This document shows, in pieces, positions 37,561 to 48,645 of a DNA stretch of 64,000 nt. Within the stretch, counting starts at the first letter, position 1. Every line of letters begins with the position of its first letter. The notes below the pieces were generated by a model. That model worked only from the letters and a program-made list of their open reading frames with translations. It searched no databases and was not told the DNA's origin. Made by a program: the position numbers and the translations under genes. This DNA is from Welwitschia mirabilis (Eukaryota > Gnetophyta > Gnetopsida > Welwitschiales): NCBI GenBank assembly GCA_051453625.1, contig JBOZIK010000001.1, forward strand, positions 283,563,821 through 283,627,820, in the 5' to 3' direction.

Positions 37561-39990
37561 GATATGGAAGATAATGACATCCATTAATGTTAACAAAAAT
37601 AGATCTATCAACATTCATATCTATAAAAGTAATAACTAGATTTGAAATAACATACTTTAAAGAAGTCTATAAAGGATCTACAGAAGAAGAAATAGTATGA
37701 GACTCAATATGTTTATATCTTTTTAAACGTATTATGGAAATAAAACCTTCCTCATCTACAACTAAATGATTATTGAAAGGATAAGAAGAGACTTTATTTA
37801 ACAAATTGTGTGATAAAGGTAAGGAACATCCATTTGATGTGTTTTTAAAAGACTGATTCTTAAATTTTGCAACATGATTGTTTTACATAGGTTTTAAAGA
37901 AGAGTGAACAATCTATGGTAGTGGATTTGAAATAGATTTCTTTTGCTTTAGCAAAAGAGAAACTCTTAGAATATGATGCTTAAGGTAATTAAAATGAAAG
38001 ATGTGATAAACACCATAATGAGAATATACAGATCAGTTAGGTAAATTAAAGTAACCAATTTTCCAAGTAAACACCAATGTGTGTAGGATTAGGTTTTATG
38101 AAGTCACTCATGATGGTAATCAATTTATTTATGACTATTATTCCTTTTAGCAATTTTAAAACATTCTTTGTATCTAGAATCCGAAACTTTCAGTTGGTAC
38201 ATCATGCTTTTGACAAGAGAACTCTTAGCATAATATTAGTACCATTTTTTAAAAATATTTTATTTGAATTAACTCCTTTTAAGTTGGTAAGTTAAAGGGA
38301 TTAATTTAGAGATATAAGTCTAAAAATTTACTTTTGATTCTATCATACTATAACCTTTACATTTTTTGCATCTCTTTAAAAGCAAATATGACATTCATTT
38401 TTATCCATATGGTGGATTTGTTTCACCATTCTATTTAGTGAAAAGACATTTCTTATCCTTATTGTTAAAGGTACTAGAGTTAGTAATCAGAATAGGAGAA
38501 AAATCATCTAAAATGTAAGAAACTCATAAACATAGAAGACAAATGATTACTATAGAATGAAATTGTGGATATGTAGAACTCTTTGAATGGCTCATAATAA
38601 ATACCTCTTTTTCTTATGGGTTTACTTAGGTATAATCTAGATGCTATGTACAATCAAATTTAAAAGGTACATTAATTAAATATACCTTTTCCTTAAAATG
38701 TAGCTAGCTATTTAATTTTGGTAACATCAAATTATGAAATAACCTTTAATTTTATCATTTACATTTTTTAGGTTATTAAACTTTCCATCAAATATCCAAA
38801 GGATTTTAAGAAGCATGAATGTTAGTCATTTTGAAATATTATTCCTATCGTACAAATCATTAAGGTCATAAATTAAGTAAAAGCTAAATCTAGCATTTGG
38901 TCATTCAAATTTTTTTTTATAATTCTTTATTTTAAGAGTGGTTTCTTTTATCAACTAGACAAGAAAATCATTTATTACTTATAATGATATGTGCATCACC
39001 TTTCCCTTCACTTTGATTTATAGAAATAATTAAATCCTTACTTATGAATTAAGTTAAAACAACAATCATAACTTGAACAAAAATACTAATTTCTTGTAAA
39101 AGAATTAAATAAATAACTAGTATAAGAGTTTTTTTTTTCCTTTTTTCAATTGGAATATATCAACGAATCCTTTTACATTTTAATAGACTAAAATCATTAA
39201 GAAATACATCTAAAATATTTGATCATATGTGGAACTAATATGTTTGTAACCATGTTACCATCCTTTAGATCCATCATATTTTAAAGTACCATTAAAGGTT
39301 TTGCAAATGAAACATCTATAGAAACCTATATTCCTATATTGGAAAATTCCATCATTGGATATGTAGGTTTTTCATTTCCAATTATGCTTATACACATATT
39401 TCATTTCCATCCTTCAACCATTTTAAAACCATCTAAATCAATAACAACCAATTTTTTCACTATATTATGAAAGGGTTATTCACAAAAATATCTTTTACTT
39501 TACTATAAACCATCTTCCAATCCTTGTTAATGTCTCTAGACATAGTATCCTTTGTGCTGGTACTAATAAAAAATGTCAAGTTCACATTCTTATTTTGTTT
39601 TTAGATATGAACATTACAAAAATACATGACATCCTTGTTATAATAATGGCAGGTATTTGGAATATTAAAATAAATTAACTGAGTAAAATAAAACTTTTAG
39701 CCTTTAATCAAAGAAATGGTTTCTTATTTTTTAAATTGAATTTAATAAGAAATCATTTTAACATACCTATAGGAGAAATCCAAGTTTCTCCTGTAAAGGC
39801 CTTCATTAGTCCCCATGCCTTCATAGGGATATTAATCTATGACATTGGGTTCATATGTCCCTTAACCTTATCATTAGGATAAGACGTCTTAGACTCTTTG
39901 ATATAAATATTAATTTTACATAAATATAAATTTAAAATAAAAGAAGTAGAAAACAACACGAGAAGACTAGATTGAATTAAAAGAATAGTT
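37561..39990. other. Possible LINE #2 ORF1 region; no domain recognised
   Basis: This lies upstream of the minus-strand endonuclease, where a plant L1 would carry ORF1 (DUF4283 plus a zinc knuckle). A basic Cys pair (KRCKKCKG, minus, near 38370) is the only hint. The plus-strand open frame at 38077-38295 looks like a shadow. Confidence 0.3.
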
Positions 39991-39997
39991 TAATCTA

Positions 39998-40133
39998 CTA
40001 AGATAATACACAACAATAGTACCTTAAGAAGATGTTCAAATCTTACTTTAATACTAAATCTTACTTCAATGATTAAGAATCTACTATATAATTATGTAAA
40101 CAAGAATTGAGAAACTCTTTTATACCCTACACA
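39998..40133 (+). repeat. Dispersed repeat, copy 1 (partner at 45091-45575)
   Basis: CTACTAAGATAATACA, followed by CCTTAAGAAGATG and a stretch to AACTCTTTT, recurs at 45091-45170 and 45505-45575. The second copy is split by about 330 bp. The origin is unknown, possibly part of an LTR. Confidence 0.6.
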
Positions 40134-40170
40134 TTATGATTCTTCACCTGTATTTAAGGTGTGAACCCCT

Positions 40171-40346
40171 ATGTAAGAATTGGAAAAGCTATTCATCCAC
40201 TATCATCTCATCAAAAAAGGTAATAATCCTAGCGATTCTAATGTAGCTTTTCATGAATATGTAAGAATTGGAAAAGCTATTCATCCACTATCATCTCATC
40301 CAAAAAGGCAATAATCCTAGCGATTCTAATGTATCTTTTCATGAAT
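40171..40346 (+). repeat. 88-bp tandem duplication (2 copies)
   Basis: ATGTAAGAATTGGAAAAGCT starts both 40171 and 40259. The two 88-bp units differ at only a few bases, so this duplication is much younger than the surrounding repeats. Confidence 0.95.
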
Positions 40347-40689
40347 TAACTTCTTTAATCCAAAAAATTATGTTCATCTAAATTAATAAAATGGAAATGG
40401 AAATTTTTTATTGTGTCAAGGTTGTTGAAACAAAGCACATAAATTCTCTTCAATGGCTTTAGTTAGAGATTTTTGATAAATATATTACTCCCTTAGAATA
40501 CACTACCATCTTCTTGGAATATTTTCTCTTCTTGTTTCAACTTGAAGATGAAGACTACTCGTTTTACTTTGCTAATTGACCCTCTAATTCTAATTGCAAT
40601 TACAATGTCTAAGAAAATTGTATAATCAATAACAACTAAGAAAGTGAAAAATCGTTGGAAATCATCCTCATCAATCTCATAACATCACA

Positions 40690-41620
40690 TGTGCTATATT
40701 CTTGAAAATACGTGCCACAATAACATTTCATTAACACAATACATGCATTTTGTGATCCAAGAAGCCGGGCATTTCAGATATGTTAACCACTGCTGCTTGG
40801 GCAAAGTGATATCCGAGATCCATCCAGGATGGCCAATAGCACGCGCCAGGTGCTGCCTGTGTACACCCTTGTATCCATATTCAGCTGGAGGATTGGTAGA
40901 GATTGCGTGAAAGAACATTGAATGGAAAAGAGCTCTGGACGACCCTCTCAAAAACATAACTTAGAAGAAACTATTGAACGGATAAGAGTTCTTGTTCGAT
41001 GTGCAATATGTTCTTACCAAAGCGTGTTGCGGATCACGATGCCCCTCCTCAGACGAGAGCGTATTCCGAGCATCCATTTGTTTTTGTCGCAGGCATGCAG
41101 ACTGAAATATATTTGCAATACAAGACAAGCTTGAAATAAACCATGATGACCAACTAAAAGATTTACAGAAAATTATAGCGTGGTGCCAGACAATGGCGCT
41201 GTTAGGGAGCAGGTTTTCCATTCTGGAAGTTCGTTTCCTGGCCCCCAAGCTACACAGAGTAGGATTTTCACGGCTCTTAGTGCAGTGGGGTCTCCCAGTA
41301 AAAGACCGATCTTTCAACAACCACTGCCCACCACATGTTCTATATCTGGTTCTTTTTCCGTCCAGACTTTTCACAGCCTGCAGGTCCGGAGGAGTGAGCC
41401 CATTTGGCCTCTCATAAAGCTTACAGCCCGCATCTCAGGCTGGTAACCAATGTGACTTGTGTTTTGTTTAGTTTTACTAGCATTTTTGGGCCTGATATGG
41501 CAAGTTTCAGCTTCCAGTGCCATGTAATCAGTGCTTATCTTCCGCCATATGTTGTTACTTCTCATGACTTTTCTGTTTGAGTTTGTACTGTAACGTTCCC
41601 AGTAATGAATTTCCTCCAAC
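40690..41620. other. Higher-GC low-copy island, possible exon remnants
   Basis: Base composition shifts abruptly to near-balanced, with many CpGs, against an AT-rich CpG-poor surround. Long overlapping frames exist on both strands (minus 40694-40957, 40961-41374, 41371-41619; plus 41180-41446). On the minus strand a small exon-like block (about 41104-41021) has an ATATTTCAG acceptor, the reading CDKNKWMLGIRSRLRRGIV and a GTAAGA donor. A further block (40853-40736) reads ACYWPSWMDLGYHFAQAAVV and MPGFLDHKM before a stop. I do not recognise the protein. A captured gene fragment, an old gene or an organellar insert are all possible. Confidence 0.35.
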
Positions 41621-41655
41621 TTTCAAAAAAAAAAAAAAAAAAAAAAAGAAAATGG

Positions 41656-41755
41656 NNNNNNNNNNNNNNNNNNNNNNNNNNNNNNNNNNNNNNNNNNNNN
41701 NNNNNNNNNNNNNNNNNNNNNNNNNNNNNNNNNNNNNNNNNNNNNNNNNNNNNNN
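41656..41755. other. 100-N gap next to a poly-A run
   Basis: A run of about 23 A (41625-41647) lies just left of the gap. It may be the reason the assembly stopped, or the tail of a retroposed sequence. Confidence 0.9.
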
Positions 41756-43861
41756 CCACTTCAAGTATCATTTCTTAAGAGAGTATTAAAAAAGTTATGA
41801 TGTGATATTCATCTACCTTGTTTTGGATAAAAATCCAATCCCCATATGCAATTTTTTACTTGGAGGTGGGAAGCATTATAAAACCTTTTCCCTTTCTAAT
41901 CTTATTTTAACATCCAAATTAAATTTCAATAAAATAAAACTAAAGAACATTATTTTTAATATTCTTAAGTAGAACTGCAAATGTAAAACAATACGTGTAT
42001 TCTAAGATTGATGCACCTTCATTTGAAGAAAAGCACTAAGTTCCTTGCTTAAGATCTTAATGACTTCTCAAGTCTCTTTTGGATCTAAACCGCCTTCCTT
42101 TACTCCAAGAATCTCTACTATCACATCATTCTGTGGCAAGGATCTTATGAACCAACCCTTAGATGTGAACTTTCCATTTTAAGTTTCCTTTTCAAAGAAT
42201 ACATTAAAGAATTATTTTATGAAATTCATTTGTCTTGTGTTTTTTAATCTATACATATTTTCTATTTTGTCATTTAAATGTATTGTATTACTGATTTCAT
42301 CTTCTATGATAAAACTTTTAATAATTCATGTCAATTTTTATTAATGAAAATGAAAAGTGCTCATTTTTCTAAACATTATAGACTTTCTTCTCTATCGTCT
42401 TTAATAGGTTTATCTTTCTTGCGAGTTAATGGAGTTACTTCACACTGTTTCACAATCTTTTGAAACCTTTAATCATAAGAGTTGTATTTCATGTCTACAA
42501 AAGGAAAACCTAGTTATTTAATGCATGCAAATAGTTCTTTAGGTTTGCTAGGAGGACCACATAAAAATAGTAATAAACTCATCTAAAATACACTAAGAAC
42601 TAGAAGAATTACACTAAGAAAATATAAATTGAAGGGGTGCAGAAGTCTTTTACTTTCTTCAGTGGTGCTTTTGGACCTTTTAATAAATGACTTAGTATTA
42701 ACAAAAGCATGCTAATAATGTGATATGCAAAAAAATCTTCTAAGGAAGCATAGGGCATTCAAAGTATTTTAGCATTTCAAATATCTCAAACTAATGGAAA
42801 GACAATTCTCCCATGAAAGGAATGACATGAAGGTAGATCTAATTGCAAAAGTAGCATGTGTTAATAATGGATTTCCACTTAGTTTCAATGTCAAGCCATT
42901 AAATAGAGCCAAATTAGAGTGGAAAGAGAAGATTACATTTATGTCTTGGCACTGGTAATATCAAATAATAGTTATATGGATGTTAGACATTAGTTAAATA
43001 TTGCTAGCATTGAGAAGAACACACCTTATTTATTTTAAATAAAATGACATACATCATGTTTTACATGAATAAAATGACAGATGACATGTTTTGAATGGAC
43101 ATTTCTCACACTAGAGAAGAGGAAAAGAATAGAATTTAGGAGCACTACTGATCTCAAATACGGAAATAACACATGTTATCTCCAATACCATTTTTTCTAA
43201 GATCATTCGCATCATAATTTAAAAAGTAAGCACTATGAAAAATAAAATAAAAAGAGATAATCTTATCATCCAAGTGATTATACATAGGTAAAACAGTTAC
43301 TATTAGCTATCCATATGAATAATCAAAATTGGATATAGTTGAGTAAGAAATGTAGAGGATTCATATCTAGCTTAGCACTAGCGATCACAAGATAAACTCT
43401 GATTTAATCTTTTAAATAAATTTCATTATGAAAAAATTATTTAAAACATAATTTTTATTTTAAAAACTCTTATTTTATAATAAATACTTATTATCACATT
43501 TATTCTTAAAATAATTTTTTATTTATCTTATAAAAGACTTATCCTTATTTTATTGCACATCTTTTTAAAATATGTTTTATATTTATTCATTTATTTTTAT
43601 TTAAATAAAATTAAAAATAAACTAATGATTTTCTTTCATTACATGGTCTTTATAATATCCTTTTGTTTTCCCTTCATCTTTTATTAGTTTAAAAATCACT
43701 TTTATTTTCATTGAGAGGTTAATTTCATAATACTAATTTATTTAGAAGATGAGAAGCATACCATAAGTTTTTACTTTTCTATTTTTGTCTTTACAAGCTC
43801 ACTAAACTTAGTAAAATAAATTTAAAGAATAAAAAAAAGTTTTAAATAAAAAATGTAAAAG

Positions 43862-43950
43862 TAGTCCCCTTGAAACATCCTCACAGTAGAGAAGTACTCT
43901 CATGAATTTGTGGTTTTGAGTTTAATTCTCAAAAATGTCTTTCAACAACA
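43862..43950 (+). repeat. Short repeat with a tRNA-like B box (copy 3)
   Basis: Diverged relative of 1836-1925. The segment TTTGTGGTTTTGAGTTTAA is the best B-box match. It ends TCTTTCAACAA and runs straight into the CAA microsatellite, which could be a simple-sequence SINE tail. Confidence 0.35.
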
Positions 43951-43958
43951 ACAACAAT

Positions 43959-43993
<35 letters not shown>
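43943..43993 (+). repeat. (CAA)n microsatellite
   Basis: About 17 CAA units with one interruption (CAATAA). Confidence 0.95.
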
Positions 43994-44269
43994 AAATAAT
44001 AAATATAAAGATAATGAAAAATAAAATTAAAGAGAGAAACAAAAATGAACATGATATCATAATATTAAAACACACCATCTTAAATTTCAACTACAACATA
44101 TTTTTTCATAACAACACTTTGCTTTGCCTTCTTTAAATTTCATCTCTCATAAAAACTCTCTTATTTGATACCTCTAAATTTTACTTAAAACATGTTTTCT
44201 TTTATAAGAATACTCTAATTCATTATTGATTTTCTATCCCCTGCATAGGTGTAACACTATCTCCCATCC

Positions 44270-44990
44270 CTCATGTAGTTGTTTAAGAACGGACTCAAAA
44301 ACCTATAGTGTCCCATATCCTTTGAGCCTATTAAACCCTATCAACCATCAAGGACAATAGTCAATTAGTGGAAGGACTACCTCCTCTTTCTAGAACTTTT
44401 TTAGAGTTGATAAAGGGAATTAGCAGTGGTGGTGTAGGTTACTCTTAAGGCAACAATACCCGATTTCCTTCATTAAAGGCGTCTTCATTCTCAGATGCCT
44501 TAAACGATAGCACAGATCTTCCCCAAACGGAAGCCAGCATTCCAAGTCTGTTCTTGAAGGTTAGTTCTTTTTAGACTTTACTACTTTTTAAAACTCTATT
44601 GGAATAATTTGCATTGATACTATCTCGATAGATACTATTCTTGCTCAGAAAACTGTAGATTTTATTAACATCTCCAGCCTCTCAAACCAGTGTAAATTTA
44701 AAAGGGGTAGGGAAAAGTGGTTTCTGATCTTATAAAAAATGGATCATGAAAATTGCTTCTTAGAATACTAAAGGCCTAAATTCCCCTAAAAAAAAACAAA
44801 ACATTTGACATTTTATTATCCTTGAGAAATTGAGTGATATTGCAATACTAGAAACTAAAGTGTAGGTTAGTAGAGTTGATAGCATTGCTAGAAATTGTAT
44901 GCCTAATCCTTTGTGGAATTTTTCTCATAATTTTTTTAATGCATCAAATGGCAGTATTATGATCTTGTAAAATCCAAAAGATGTTAATAT
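44270..44990 (+). mobile_element. L1-type LINE #3, ORF1 tail and endonuclease start
   Basis: Near 44748 the plus strand reads MKIAS, stop, NTKGLNSPKKKQN, then LEKLSDIAILETKV and SRVDSIARNCMPNPLWNFSH, ending near the gap with NASNGSIMIL. This is the N-terminus of the LINE endonuclease (W-N-x-R-G-L and L-x-E-T-K motifs), with stops replacing Trp residues. Sequence to the left, about 480 bp, is likely the end of ORF1. The rest lies in or beyond the 100-N gap at 44991-45090; the right side of that gap is not LINE. Confidence 0.75.
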
Positions 44991-45090
44991 NNNNNNNNNN
45001 NNNNNNNNNNNNNNNNNNNNNNNNNNNNNNNNNNNNNNNNNNNNNNNNNNNNNNNNNNNNNNNNNNNNNNNNNNNNNNNNNNNNNNNNNN

Positions 45091-45575
45091 CTACTAAGAT
45101 AATACATAATAGTAGTGCCTTAAGAAGATGTCCAAATCTTACTTTAATCTTAAATCAACCATTAAATATTTAGGTTAACTTTTAATATAAATTTGCATAG
45201 TAGAGAACGTAATCAAATCTAATAAAATTAAGTACAATTTTGATATAAAGATGTCCACATCCTTAAAAGAGTTAGATTTATTTACAATGTATATTATTCC
45301 AAATAGATTTCAAACCCTCTTATACTAGGAATGTTTAATCATTTGGGTAATTATTAAAGCAAAAGGATTCATGCTTTTGAAAAAAGTCCTTGAAATTTCA
45401 AAATGTTATCTAGCATTTCTAAGAAACATGTCATTGGTTGTTGATCTATCCTATAGCATTAGAGGGTTCTTTATTCAATGTGAATTAAAAGCTTAATTTT
45501 TGTTGCATCAATGATTAAGGATCTATATAAAATTATGTAAACAAGAATTTACAAACTCTTTTCTACTCTAAGTTG
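45091..45575 (+). repeat. Dispersed repeat, copy 2 (partner at 39998-40133), split by ~330 bp
   Basis: 45091-45170 and 45505-45575 together match 39998-40133. The sequence between is AT-rich and unidentified. No clear target duplication was seen at the split. Confidence 0.55.
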
Positions 45576-45988
45576 GATTGTAAAAAATGATACTACTAAT
45601 ATGCTATGTGATCACCAAATCATGCTCATGATCAAGAATCCAAGTACCTCAAAGATTATTTTAAAGTGAAGAAAGATTATGTTTAATTTTCTTATTATAA
45701 TGTTATAGGTTAATATTAAGATCATATATGTTGTAAATGATTATAATTTTATAGTCCCACCCTAGGGTTCTTATTAATACAAGGTTGTTATTAAGATTAT
45801 ATGTTGTAAAACATGATAACTTCACAACCTCAAGTAAGGTAGGGATAATTTTACATGTTTAAGGAAATTATACACAAGACATCTTTGGATCACATGAAGT
45901 AATCACATTCAAGTAAAATTTAATCCATTGTGTGATTATACACATATTAATGTAAATACTCTTAGTGGGATTTATGTCTAACTTCCGT

Positions 45989-46120
45989 TGCAACCTCTCG
46001 TCTATGCAAAAGTGTCCTATTGGTACTTATAAAGATTTGGGAGGATCAGATGAGAAGTTATGCATATGGTGCCCTACTAAGAAACTCCCTCATGGTGTGA
46101 CATATATACATGTACAAGGA
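45989..46120 (+). pseudogene. Fragment of a large plant membrane 'glycine-rich' protein (cysteine-rich domain), copy 1
   Basis: Frame reads CNLSSMQKCPIGTYKDLGG, SDEKLCIWCPTKKLPHGV, TYIHVQG and then a stop. This resembles the cysteine-rich segment (CP.GTYK.V.GSD..LC..C....LPHRA.Y..VRGG) just before the membrane anchor of a large conserved plant protein usually annotated as 'glycine-rich protein' (for example Arabidopsis At5g11700-like). The fragment stops where the next exon would start. It is the least damaged of the copies. It sits inside a CACTA-like segment, so transposon capture is the likely origin. The second copy is at 55154-55285. Confidence 0.6.
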
Positions 46121-46211
46121 TAATAAACTTTATTTATGGCAGATATTAGTAAATAGGCTACAAAAGGAATGCTAGCTACAACAAAAATATCAAGAACATT
46201 GATAAAAATAT

Positions 46212-46430
46212 TAACATTGTTAGATGATCCATTTCCTTTTGCACTGCATGAAAATTTTTGTAGTAATAAAGAAGATGAGCCATCTATTTCATATATCAAT
46301 GACTAAAAATCTAGACATCAACCTTTTTCTCATCATGAAGACTACGCTTGTGGTACATTTTATGAGGAAATTGATTCTGAGTATCATAACATTCCATTTT
46401 TTCTATTTTATTTGTTTAAAGATGTGTGAT
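46212..46430 (+). pseudogene. Unidentified reading-frame remnant in segment X, copy 1
   Basis: In this frame the reading is LLDDPFPFALHENFCSNKED, EPSISYIND, stop, KSRHQPFSHHEDYA and FYEEIDSEYHN. The copy at 55379-55594 keeps 71 open codons with the same text. It looks like a genuine acidic protein segment, perhaps another exon of the captured gene or a transposon ORF. I cannot assign it. Confidence 0.4.
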
Positions 46431-48277
46431 TGTGAGATCAGGAAACTTATGCTTTCTAAAATATTTTTTTCAACAATAAGAGGATTCCTTAACCCTTTAA
46501 TTGATTATTCTTTTCTTTGATAATTTTTTAACAAATGGTAGGATCTAACAATGAAAGACTCCATGGATGAGACAATTGATTTTCTAGAAATGGAAATGAG
46601 TTTGCCATCCAAATGTAATTCTTGGACTAGTCTGGAGCATTGGAAATTGTAAAAATCAAAGGAAGGTTTGTATTTATAACTTAGGATGCATTGTTCCTAT
46701 TCCCTTGGATTATTCCTTTACATTGTTTTATATAAAATCTTTGTATTTAAATGTCTTGACTAAATCATGAAGCATTTACAGAGTTTCATTGAAGTTTAGG
46801 GACTTCTAATGATATTTAAAAAAGAAAACAAAAGAGAAAGAAATAAATGCCAACCATTTATTTTTTATTATGAGCAATGCACAAAGATTGACAGTTCAGA
46901 CTTTAAAATCATGTAGAATAAGCATTCACTGATTCTGCCATACAGTAACCATGCACACTGTAACACACTTTTTGAGGATTGTTATTATTAGCCAAAGAAG
47001 CTTGTAAGGTTGTTCTTGATGCCTTATATTATGGTACCTTTTAATATGTAAACTTTTGATCATTTTATTTATTTAAAACATTTTTGTACATATATTAGTG
47101 TGGTACAAGCTTTTACACCTGTAATTCTGTTACAATTCATTTTATTCCTTTCTGGATTTGCTTGTAGTATGTCAAAGATATCCAGAGAAGGTTGCACACA
47201 TAAAGAAACAGACATAGTAGCCAGTTCCTATTCAAAAAGATTCACATGAGAGGTTAATTTAGATACAATAATACAGGATTTTGCAAACGTACTAAAACAA
47301 AGTCAAGGATATCATTCATTAAAAACAGTGAATTCCATCCCAAATGTTTGACATCACTTACTGCATATTTAGTTGCACATCAATAAAAATAACTACTTTC
47401 ACCCCAAACATTTAACATTAATATGTATTTCTAAGTGCTTATTTAACATTTGATTCAACTCTTTAAATGAAGCTCTTTTAGCTATATGCTTTACACTTAG
47501 AAACACAGACTATAGCTGAGTACAAAAGAGAGATTTTTCTGCCTAAAAATTTGATATTTCAACATATCACCCACATCTATGATTGATTTTGGCATTTTTA
47601 TACTAACTGCTTTGAGTTTTTGTCATTTTGTGCTCTATTTGCTTATCTAGTTCAACCAATAACAAGTTTTAAAATAAATAAATAGATAAATAAAATAACG
47701 ATCAAGATTTCAATCCTTTTACAATGTCCACATATTTTGCTTTCTTCTATCTGGCAATGGCATCTTTAATCATTTTATATTGATAACATAAATGTAAAGC
47801 TAGGTAATGAGCCTGATTTTCTGTTTGCTAATTTTCTTTAAAGTGATTTTCTAATCTTTGTTAACAACTTGATTTGATATGATATGTCCTGTTTATTAAT
47901 TCAATTAGTCTCAATTTCCTTAATTTGTTTCCATTATACGTAAGGAATTTCCTTTAGTTCAATATAGAGCCTTGTTTGTGCTATGTTTTGCATTACCTTT
48001 GATCATTGATTTCTAAAAGTGTGCTTCCAATGATGTATGCTTTAACATTTATAGCGTTTAAAGGAATCCTATGAAAAACATTTTTTAATTAGTTGGTAAT
48101 GCCTTTCACCAACCTTTTCTTTAAAAAAAGCCTTAAAACATAACACCCTAAAAGCTATTTTAAGGCATTTTTATTCAAATGCCTTAGAAATGCCTTACAA
48201 GCATGTAGGCTTTTAAGTGATGCTTTTTAAGGCGTTGTTTAGGGCATTTCTAAAATGCCTTAAAAGCTATATTTCTT

Positions 48278-48545
48278 TCCTTTATAAAACCCTTAAAAAA
48301 TTCATAATAGTGGTGTAAGGTCATATAGTCCATTCAGGTTGGCTTTAAAAAAGACAAACAACCAACCTCTTTAAAACTTCCCCTTCCTTTAAATACTAAT
48401 ATGGCAGTGTTTTAGTTATTAGCACAATCAAGGACTCATATAGTTAATTTTGATGCTAATGTGATGAAAGTCAAATTGGTGGGATACTCAACTTTCGTTG
48501 AAGACCTCTAATGTGTTAAAACTCTAGATAAGCTAACTAATATAT
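48278..48545 (+). repeat. Spacer fragment equivalent to unit A 11333-11610
   Basis: Matches unit A, B and C sequence upstream of the GTD-binding exon. It ends at CTAACTAATATAT, exactly where another contig ends (61158). Confidence 0.85.
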
Positions 48546-48645
48546 NNNNNNNNNNNNNNNNNNNNNNNNNNNNNNNNNNNNNNNNNNNNNNNNNNNNNNN
48601 NNNNNNNNNNNNNNNNNNNNNNNNNNNNNNNNNNNNNNNNNNNNN
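48546..48645. other. 100-N gap
   Basis: The left edge ends CTAACTAATATAT, the same break point as the contig ending at 61158. The right side is unrelated sequence. Confidence 0.95.

Larger units (their letters stand above)
41756..44270. other. AT-rich stretch without recognised genes
   Basis: No protein domain is recognisable in either strand. It contains the independent copy of the tRNA-like short repeat (43862-43950) and a CAA microsatellite (43943-43993). The open frame at 42278-42463 is unsupported. Confidence 0.5.
45600..48277 (-). mobile_element. CACTA-like segment X, copy 1 (right terminus truncated)
   Basis: Homologous to 54768-56848 and 57405-58611. Its right part carries the dense GCCTTAAAA / AAGGCATTT repeats typical of CACTA subterminal regions. 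The terminal CACTACAAGAAA (minus strand) seen intact in copy 3 is cut here; the sequence jumps at ATTTCTT into spacer equivalent to position 11333. This copy has about 0.6 kb (46520-47110) missing from copy 2. It contains a captured-looking cysteine-rich gene fragment. The left terminus was not found. Confidence 0.6.

Noticed and set aside
40694-41446. Overlapping open frames on both strands in the GC-rich island as intact genes
   Set aside because: Long frames on both strands are expected from the higher GC alone. No known domain is seen, so I annotated only a possible exon-bearing island.
43943-43993. Direct repeats as a CRISPR-like array
   Set aside because: It is a plain CAA microsatellite in a plant nuclear context; there are no spacers.
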